A stretch of DNA of 64,000 bases. Origin: Undaria pinnatifida. Taxonomy: Eukaryota > Sar > Phaeophyceae > Laminariales > Alariaceae. How positions within the stretch are numbered: position 1 is the stretch's first letter; every line of letters begins with the position of its first letter. The position numbers and the translations under genes are program-made. The DNA lies in NCBI GenBank assembly GCA_012845835.1, contig JABAKD010000027.1, positions 10,872,790-10,936,789 of the forward strand. The letters are read 5' to 3'. A model generated the notes under the pieces. It searched no databases and had not been told where the DNA came from. It was given only the letters and a program-made list of their open reading frames with translations. This document shows positions 57,203 through 64,000 of the stretch, one piece after another.

Positions 57203-57619
57203 GTTACACCATGGCAGTGGCTTGCCAGACGACTTTAACCAGAGATGAAGAGACGAAGAGACTCGCTTACCGCTATTTCCAGCCAACCTTTATATATAAA
57301 GTGCATGGCATTTTGCTTGTGGCGGCGTCCTTTGTTGCCATTGACTGTAATTGACCACACGTGGGGCTCTGGCTGAATCACTGATATCAGCGACCAGCGT
57401 GTGTGCTGATGCACAGGCGCACAGCTGGTTCCGTGTGCCACGACTTTACCATCTGCATTTCATCCAAAGTATTTCTTCGCGGGCGAGGCTCCTCCGCCAT
57501 GCAACTATTAAATATATGGTTGAACCAGTATTCGTGCTTAACAGTAAAATTCATTCAATATCTTCACCGGGTCTTAGTTCGCCAGTTTTCACTCTCAATG
57601 CAATTTCAGATCAATAGCT
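57203..57619. other. Possible upstream exon or promoter region
   Basis: A minus frame at 57276-57441 (TVNGNKGRRHKQNAMHFIY, then KGWLEIA at a GTAAGC donor) could be an earlier exon of the membrane-protein gene. No signal peptide or promoter motif is decisive. Confidence 0.3.
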
Positions 57620-58260
57620 TTATCAGCACGCGCACGAAACCCATTGGGAAAAACGAGATAGTAACCGACAAACCGTTGTTGTGTTTCGATGGAGAGGATG
57701 AGGCATGTTTGCGTCGGGAGTATGGGTCATAGGGGATTGTACGATAGGTAAACGAGCACCCCATGACCAATCTCGGGTACAGCTCGTCGCCTGCAGGTTA
57801 GATCGGGCACGGCGAGAGGGCAAGCGAGTTAGGGCTCTTGCTGATTGCGCAATAAGAAATGCGGTAGTCGCTGGTTTGGCCAACCCAAGCCAGGCATTTT
57901 GGTATTTTCCTTCTGCCAAGCCAGGCTCAGAGGCACGCGAACAACCCCGAGGCGAAGAGGACTCCCGGCGTTTGACAAAGCTGGAGCTCAACTTGCTGGA
58001 CTATATCCGCAACCCGGAGATTGGGCGACAGAATCGTCTGGCTGCAACCCCGACGCGGTGTGTGTAGTGTACGTGGGTCAGAGCGGTTAGAGACTGTACG
58101 ACGTGCTAGAATTTGAAATTTTCTGAATGTTCGTCCTGGGTTCTTCTAAGCAGACATAGATTTCACGAGGCGGCGGGCCAAGAGAACATGCGAGCGTTCA
58201 AGGGTGGTTAAACGAGCGGTCTAGACAAGTCCTACTATTTTTGCGTCAGTCTAGCTGTTT
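57620..58260 (+). repeat. Dispersed repeat D, second copy
   Basis: Matches the insertion at 27688-28560 in the retroelement: GATAGTAACCGACAAACCG, GGGCAAGCGAGTTAGGGCTC, CTCAACTTGCTGGACTATAT, AATCGTCTGGCTG. A plus frame of 120 codons at 57705-58067 (LVACRLDRARREGKRVRALA) is open here but broken by stops in the other copy, so coding is doubtful. Confidence 0.8.
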
Positions 58261-58456
58261 TACTGGAAAAGTTGCGTCGGTCAATCGGTGAAAGTGCCGT
58301 TTTCTGACATCTGTGACGAGAATAATGGACTAAAGTGCTGATTCGTTTTGAAAAAACAGAATTCCCTGGCATGGTCGTATATCCAGGTTGTATGACATCG
58401 TGAATGCGATAGTTTACTGGCAGGTATTATTATACTCCGCGTATACCAAGCCCCTA

Positions 58457-59586
58457 CACACTCCCCTCCGTTCCAGAATATAAGCCCGGTTTGGACAAAA
58501 AGCGGCGTAACTCCAGTCTGCAGAGGTCTTTTCCCGAACCGTTTTTTTTGTTGGTTCCGCCGCCGCCGCGCGCGGCGTCCAGAACAGCAGTCTTTTTCAC
58601 ACCCCATCACAAAAGTGTGTTGCACCCCAGCAGACCACGCCCGATTCCACCACCCCAACTTTGGAGCTCCGGTGAAACGCCTACCCATCTGCTGTTGAGG
58701 CATGTCTGCTGCTGGAAGTGCCTCTCAGGGCCAAAAACGCAAGAATTTCAACATTTCGCAGAGATAAGAGGTGGTTCGCCACCTCCTCGCCAGAAGCAAA
58801 GATGGTGTCCGGCGGCATGGTTCGTTCCAGAAGGCCGCGGAGAAGTACGGGTGCCACTGGGAGACCATCAAGAGGATATGGCGGAAGCACGAGGAGCCGG
58901 TGGAAAGTGGAGACCCCACTGCGTACATAGGGAACGAACGCAAGGGGAACAGCGGCCGAAACGGACTTGATGTTGAGACCCTAGTCCCGCCTGCTGGACA
59001 TTCCGCTGAACGCAACGCACAGCGCCGCTTGGCCGCGGCGCTCGGGATTCCCACGACCACGCTCCACAACAACCTCAAGGCGCTTGGCTTGAGGGCACAC
59101 TCGAACTCTATCAAGCCGTACCTCATCCCTGAGGGCAGGAAAGAAACGCTGCGGTGGGTGTTGCGGTGGCTTGCTGCAGTGAGGGCAGGCCCTTCCCGGG
59201 TACTCCACGACTTCGACGACTTCGTGCACGTGGATGAGAAATGGTTCTACGAGTATCATGTTTATTTTTCGTCTAAATAATGTTACGCCTAATTCCAGCT
59301 CTTCGGAATACTCTCGTCACACTTGACAGGCAGTATGTCCTGCCGCTGGGTACAAAAATGCCCAATTTCCGCCATTTTCCGGGCCCGGGGATGATAATGC
59401 ATCATCCCCTCTCCATGGAGCGTTTTTTATTTCTTCTCTCTCTCTCCAATGTCATATGTGATCGTACGGCAAGGTTGTCCGACGTTCACCGTCCCTAAAC
59501 GGCACGTTTCTGCCAATATTGCAGAAACCTCGCTTATATTCCCGAATTTCCAAACCGGGCTTATATTCTGGAACGGAGGGAAAAAT
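58457..59586 (+). mobile_element. Mariner-like DNA transposon with perfect terminal inverted repeats
   Basis: The 32 bases at 58464-58495, starting CCCTCCGTTCCAGAATATAA, recur exactly in reverse complement at 59549-59580. TA dinucleotides stand just outside both ends (58455-58456 and 59586-59587), consistent with TA target sites. The start CTCCCTCCGTTCC is like plant mariner and Stowaway ends. The interior holds a broken transposase. A subterminal copy of the CGCTTATATTC word lies at 59531-59541. The right flank enters repeat A within a few bases. Confidence 0.9.
58702..59280 (+). pseudogene. Mariner-like transposase, N-terminal half only
   Basis: ATG at 58702 starts MSAAGSASQGQKRKNF and a TAA stop follows at codon 22 (58765-58767). 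The frame then stays open. A first helix-turn-helix is visible (SFQKAAEKYGCHWETIKRIW) and a second follows (RRLAAALGIPTTTLHNNLKA, then GLRAHSNSIKPYLIPEG). The first catalytic aspartate is in FVHVDEKWFYEY (codon 59233-59235), the signature of plant-type mariner transposases. The protein ends 14 residues later, and the remaining two acidic residues are absent from the 300 bases left before the right inverted repeat, so an internal deletion removed the catalytic core. It would have bound the element's ends and cut them; this copy cannot cut. Confidence 0.85.
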
Positions 59587-59589
59587 AAA

Positions 59590-60170
59590 ATACACTCCAG
59601 CTGTGAGATCGAATATTTTGTCGAAAATCATCTTTGCAAGCTGTGTGTGATACTCCGATCGCGCGTATTACGAGTTGTGTGTCCTCATTGAGGATACAGG
59701 TCGGCGACTCCCCTTGCAACTACAGTGTGGCTATCAGGGTCAACAGGGTCATGTTGGGCAGTCTGTGCGCGGAAACTATAAACCCGTTTCGGAGGGGGAC
59801 AAAATCTGACCGCTGTGGAAGGAAATGCACCAGTTTATCAAGTGAATCCTGTAAGTCGAATAACCGGTCAGGAGGGGCGGAGTTTTTAAGGACGTGGGGG
59901 GCTGATTTTGATCAAAAGGGGGGCGAAAGGGGAAGGGGGGGAGGGGACGGGTGGGGCAGCTCATTTTGTGCGTGGAAACTGTAAGCCCTTCTTGTGGGGG
60001 AGGGGGGGGGTTGTTGCGGGGGGGGCGGGCGGCCGGGGGGGGGAGGGCTTTAGGTCGCATAGATGTAGGGATTTGCTATACGCGTGGTGCTAGGTCTAGG
60101 CGATGATGCGGGTGGTTGGGAAGGAGGGGGCGTTGGGGGCGGCGGGGGGGGGATATTATGAATTAGGCCG
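59590..60170 (+). repeat. Dispersed repeat A, most complete copy
   Basis: Starts TACACTCCAGCTGTGAGATC and follows the whole family order (TGTGTGATACTCCGATCGCG, GGGTCAACAGGGTCATG, the TGTAAGTCGAATAACCGGTC block, G tracts). It then runs past them into AGGTCTAGGCGATGATGCGG, which matches the reverse complement of 14040-14065, and ends near GATATTATGAATTAGG. This defines an element of about 580 bp. Confidence 0.85.
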
Positions 60171-61740
60171 TGGTGAGTTGGGAGCCTGTACTACTGTAGA
60201 CTCGAACCTGGTATAGTTCTACTATTGCGCATCCAGGCACTGTTGCTGCTGTAGACTGTGAATGATGTATGCCATACCAGCATAACACGGGGTGCGCATG
60301 TGTGCCCGCATTCGCTGGCACCCATGGTTCAGATAGGAGAAAAAGCAAATATTTTTTTTTCGTACCATCCTTCTTATATGAACGACAATGCGATGCCGCC
60401 CGCTCGTGTTGCGAAATTTGACACATAATAACACGTACAGCATAATTAGTGCAAGGCCAAGCGTTGCCAGAAGAAGAAAAAAATCCAAGCGCTGAAATTC
60501 AGTTCGCTATCTCGGTCGGTCTCAAAAAAATATCAATCAGTCGCTCGTTTTTGGTGTTCTCTGAACAGTCCCAGCTCTCAGGACAATATGGAGGTATACG
60601 CAATATATATGATGGCGCTCGCTCGAGGTTCGATATCTCTCTGACACGTGAGTGCGTACGTTAAGCATCAGGGTAATAATGCCAAGTACTGCAAGACGAA
60701 GGAAATAAATGCTGAAAAGTGTTCACGCTCAGTTCACAACCTCGCTTCTCAGTCTCCAGTCTCAAAATTGTGCCAACAGTCGAAATGGGCTCAGTTTTGG
60801 TAACGAGACAGTATTTCGTGCCGACCCAGCGATTCGGCAAGGATGATAGTTGTCGAGAGAGGAGGCTTGAATGACAATGGGGCGGGCCGCGCCAGGAGAA
60901 AAATAATGTTGGCGCGTGGCGAGAATTACCAAGCCTGGTGACCCTCCGCATGTCCAAGAGGAGCCCGTGTTGCCTACTATTGCCTATCGTACACCCTCAT
61001 GAGTACTTGTACTACACGTATGTACGTGGCACATGTTTTATTTCATTCCTGTCGGGCTCGTTTCAGAGCACTCATATTATTTACCACAGCGGATGAACAA
61101 CAAAAAAGCACTATACATACGGTGTACAGCAGCACTTCGATCATAGTTGGAGATCATCAAACTCCCGCCAAAGGGGGCTATATGAGTCGTATAAAACGAG
61201 ATCCCCAGTATCTTTCTGGTACTTTACAAATTATTATAACGACGTCTCTGTGAGTTCGACGAAGGCCGCCGAGGTTTTTGTTGTATCGAACTGTACAAAG
61301 GCTGCTGTGCTTGCTCTGCAGTACTGTACTCTGGCGTCCCGACGAGGCAAGCAAGCAGGGGTGGAAGAGACTAAAAGGCAAACCACCAAACGAGGTAGTC
61401 GGTGTAGGAGGCGGTTGTACTTGCGAGACCGAGATATATGTCGAAGAGAAGAGGCATAGATGAGCATCTACAAGTATTATTCCTCCGTGTGAATGTTTCA
61501 TTTTTCATTTGACGGGAAATTTACGCGTACCCCGCCGCGAATATTTGTGGTTTGGAACTGACCCGCACATTGAGGGAGATATGGACACCACTCTATCCCG
61601 AAATGTAAGCGGCGTTTGGGGCACATACTAATGTTTTCAACACTGATCATGTTCAGGGACAAGGTGTCATATCTTTCACAATAATATTATCCATCTTCTG
61701 AAAATAATAGGTGTTGACGCGGATTCCAGATGCAACGCTT
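60171..61740. other. Unassigned stretch with one possible membrane exon
   Basis: A minus frame up to 60488 reads FFLLLATLGLALIMLYVLLC then a basic tail. It follows a CAG acceptor-like site but lacks an ATG, so it could be a single exon of an unseen gene. Frames around 61178-61500 overlap on both strands with no domain. Confidence 0.35.
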
Positions 61741-61860
61741 CTGCTGCACGCGACCGGGAAGGGAGGGACGGAAGAAGGCAAGGTAGTGACGGTCGAACGG
61801 AGCCTGGGCGTGCGGCACGCAATCGGGAAGGAAGGGACTGAGGAAGGCAAGGCCGAGGGC
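61741..61860 (+). repeat. Imperfect tandem duplication, about 66 bp
   Basis: ACCGGGAAGGGAGGGACGGA and the following AGAAGGCAAGG are repeated as ATCGGGAAGGAAGGGACTGA with GGAAGGCAAGG. Confidence 0.8.
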
Positions 61861-61982
61861 ACCCACGAGTCTCAGCGGCAAGCACGACAAATATTTTTCC
61901 ACAGTAGTACAGGACCGAGTCGTCTCCGCGGAGCAACTACAGCAGCACCACAAAAATCTTCTTCGGCGCCCTCAATATCTCG

Positions 61983-62516
61983 CTATCTCCGCAAGATCCG
62001 CCCATCTCGAGGTCGACGCGCTCGGCGGTGGGGCGCGACTCTAGCGAGCACGCGGGGGGAATAGGCGGGGCGGGGGCCGAGGAACGCAACCCAATGAGAA
62101 GAGCGGGCGAGCAAAGGATCTCGAGGGCCCCGAACGGATTCCGAGTGCAATCCGGTCCTTAGCGAAGACAATGTCAAGTGCCTCCGCCCGCACGGGGCAG
62201 TTCGCGGATTATCGTATATATTTACAATATTGTCGTCCGGGAAGTGCCCAGGGGAGAGTGGCGCAAGAACAAAATTTAAGTGTGCAACATCTGACTGCCT
62301 GAGCAAAAAAAATGTACCTGGTGGAAAGTAGTGAAAACTATGTTCTTGTACGCTGCTCGAGAAGCGGGGTTGGGGAGGCGCCCTCCCGGGGATGTCCGCT
62401 TCATCCCCGTCGTGGTGGAGGACCTCAAAGAAGTGGTAATCCCATAAGCACATGTCCAGCACAAAACTAGGAATACCATGGGGACGTTTTGTTCTTATGC
62501 ATGCAGTAGTTTGCAT
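61983..62516 (-). CDS. Hypothetical protein (uncertain)
   Basis: An open minus frame of 177 codons begins with ATG at 62516 (MQTTACIRTKRPHGIPSFVL). The first half looks protein-like (DMCLWDYHFFEVLHHDGDEA, then SFHYFPPGTFFLLRQSDVAH), while the last third is Arg/Pro-rich and may be non-coding read-through. I see no signal peptide, membrane segment or known motif. A second minus frame (62276-62479) overlaps it with a hydrophobic start. It could be one exon of a spliced gene or chance. Confidence 0.25.
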   Translation of the reverse strand: MQTTACIRTKRPHGIPSFVLDMCLWDYHFFEVLHHDGDEADIPGRAPPQPRFSSSVQEHSFHYFPPGTFFLLRQSDVAHLNFVLAPLSPGHFPDDNIVNIYDNPRTAPCGRRHLTLSSLRTGLHSESVRGPRDPLLARSSHWVAFLGPRPAYSPRVLARVAPHRRARRPRDGRILRR

Positions 62517-63050
62517 TGTGAAAAATAATGGACCGTCCTCCAGGGATTTTCATAAACGGCAAAAAGTGAAAAAAAAAATCGTACATGAAGCCAAATGGAG
62601 AGGGTTATGACCTTCGGGAACCGAAAGCGGCGTAACCCGTGGTTTGTTTGGACGCGAAAGAATTTAGGGTTGTTGTTCCATGCTCTGGCAACGGTCCACC
62701 ACCCGGTAGTTGGTGGCCATCACTCTTCGGTTGACTCGCGCAGCTAGGTAAGCCCGCACGTCGGAGGGCAAGGGACGGTACCGTGTAGGCTGTGCGACCA
62801 GAGAAGAGGCAAGTGTTAGTAGCCGGCCAGCGACCCAGCATTAGGTCGGCTATCGTGATATTTCTGTCGTTTGTGTCTATTTCTCCGGACGTGCTTGACG
62901 AGAATCTTGTTTTGGTTGTCGGTCACATCCCAGCGACAAACCGAAAGGAGTGGGCTGAAATATATTATTACGCAGATAGTATACAGCGCCCTGGTCCTGC
63001 AGGTGACAAGCCAAATATGTAAGAAATACAGAATGTCTACCTGGTACTCC
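62517..63050. other. Unassigned stretch
   Basis: No recognisable gene. Near 63030 the first short version of the terminal array word (CTCCGTCGAG) appears. Confidence 0.45.
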
Positions 63051-63950
63051 GTCGAGTCAGGCGTTGGACAATATTTCAACGGTAATAAAAAGTGAGAAGA
63101 TAGACGCATAATACTTACCCAGTCTCCGTCGAGACGGGCAGACGGGTGTTGACTTATGAAGACGTTATTGTTTGTACCCCCCCTTCATGCTCGAATTGAG
63201 AAACCAAACACAGGATACCTATACCTCGTCTCCGTCGAGGCAGGCATTTGGTTATTGCGGTATGCGACCGCCGGTCTCTCGGCTTCGCAGGTTTCGCGTA
63301 CAATCGATGGGTCATGGTTTCAGGTGGGGTTGAGACAGAATATGTACCTAGTCTACGTTGAGAGGGGCGCTGATTTACGTCGCCAATTATTTGTACCCGC
63401 CTTCATGCTCGAATTGAGAAACCAAAGACAGAATACCTACACCTCGTCTCCGTCGAGACAGTCGTTTAGCTATTGCTGTATGCGACCGCCGGTATCACGG
63501 CTTCGCACGTTTCCCGTACAATCGATGGGTCATGGTTTCAGGTGGGGTTGAGGCAGAATACGTACCCAGTCTCCGTTGAGACGGGCGATGATTTATGTCG
63601 CCAATTATTTGTACACGCTGTTCATGCTCGAATTGAGAAACCAAAGACGGGATAACTACACCTCGTCTCCGTCGAGACAGGCGTTTATTTATTGCGGTAT
63701 GCGACCGCCGGTATCACGGCTTCGTATGTTTCGCGTACAATCGATGGGTCATGGTCTCAGGTGGGTTCGATTTAATCAAGAAGTCAGATACAGAATATCA
63801 GGCTTTGGTGCGGGTTAAATGCATACCCAGTCTCCGTTGAGACGGGCGTTGACCTATATAGGTTGTTAGTATGTACCCCATTCATGCTCGAATTGGGAAA
63901 CCAAAGACAGAATCCCCACACCTTGTCTCCGTCGAGACAGGCGTCGGGTT
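63051..63950 (+). repeat. 219-220-bp tandem array near the window end
   Basis: TCATGCTCGAATTGAGAAAC recurs near 63185, 63404, 63624 and 63882 (spacings about 219, 220 and 258). Each unit also carries CTCGTCTCCGTCGAGACAG, a GCGACCGCCGGT-TC block, CGTACAATCGATGGGTCATG and CCAGTCTCCGTTGAGACGGG. The last spacing is enlarged by about 38 bp. Frames across it shift between units, so it is not a repeat protein. The window ends about 50 bp past the last recognisable unit, so its true extent is unknown. Confidence 0.95.
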
Positions 63951-64000
63951 AATTCTGTATGGGAAGTCGATAGAGGCGATCGCCACGCCGTTGCGTGCGA

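Noticed and set aside
57705-58067. Real gene in the 120-codon frame of repeat D
   Set aside because: The homologous copy in the retroelement is interrupted by stops and shifts, so the frame is not conserved between the two.
63156-63818. Repeat protein encoded by the terminal array
   Set aside because: The reading frame changes between units because one spacing is 220, not 219, so no continuous repeat protein results.
1-64000. CRISPR array, rRNA genes, bacterial operon or integrated large DNA virus
   Set aside because: No evenly spaced palindromic repeats with unique spacers, no rRNA-like sequence, no compact intronless gene runs, and no recognisable viral core genes.

Overview
The window looks like a repeat-dominated nuclear segment of a stramenopile genome, most likely a brown alga (Ectocarpales-like). 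Three things point there: a spliced minus-strand gene whose joined exons read like a multi-pass membrane protein family I recall from Ectocarpus-type genomes; a tyrosine-recombinase retroelement whose reverse transcriptase resembles elements I recall from oomycetes and brown algae; and frequent CTG/CAG and ACT triplet tracts. I see no bacterial operon, rRNA gene, CRISPR array or phaeovirus provirus. Species cannot be fixed from sequence alone, and family assignments rest on recognition, not on a search.

Layout. 0-17 kb is a mosaic of dispersed repeats, labelled here A (ends near the word CTCCAGCTGTGAGATC, has a poly-G/poly-C segment), B (about 330 bp, partly tandem) and C (contains tRNA-like modules), with triplet microsatellites and no convincing gene. 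17-23 kb holds more C-related copies (H), a short element with terminal inverted repeats (18161-18837), a 42-bp tandem array, repeats G and F, and one small membrane-type ORF. 23.2-31.1 kb is a degraded tyrosine-recombinase retroelement: a gag-like region with a zinc finger, reverse transcriptase, RNase H, tyrosine recombinase, and terminal repeats in the order A1 ... B1-A2-B2. It carries its own insertion (repeat D) inside RNase H. Directly behind it lies a frameshifted LINE reverse transcriptase (31.4-33.1 kb). 33-50 kb is mostly unassigned sequence with a B copy, a zinc-finger/acidic pseudogene, a 183-bp satellite array and a possible hAT-like remnant.

The only strongly supported host gene lies on the minus strand at 50.2-54.8 kb (eight exons, about 698 residues, GT-AG junctions with agreeing phases), possibly with a proline-rich upstream exon at 56.4-57.2 kb. 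Upstream of it sit a second repeat D copy, a mariner-like element with 32-bp perfect inverted repeats and a broken transposase, and another repeat A. The window ends in a 219-220-bp tandem array running to within about 50 bp of the edge.

Functionally this is one gene embedded in dead or non-autonomous mobile DNA. The retroelement, LINE and mariner copies all have broken coding regions, so none is expected to move by its own proteins.
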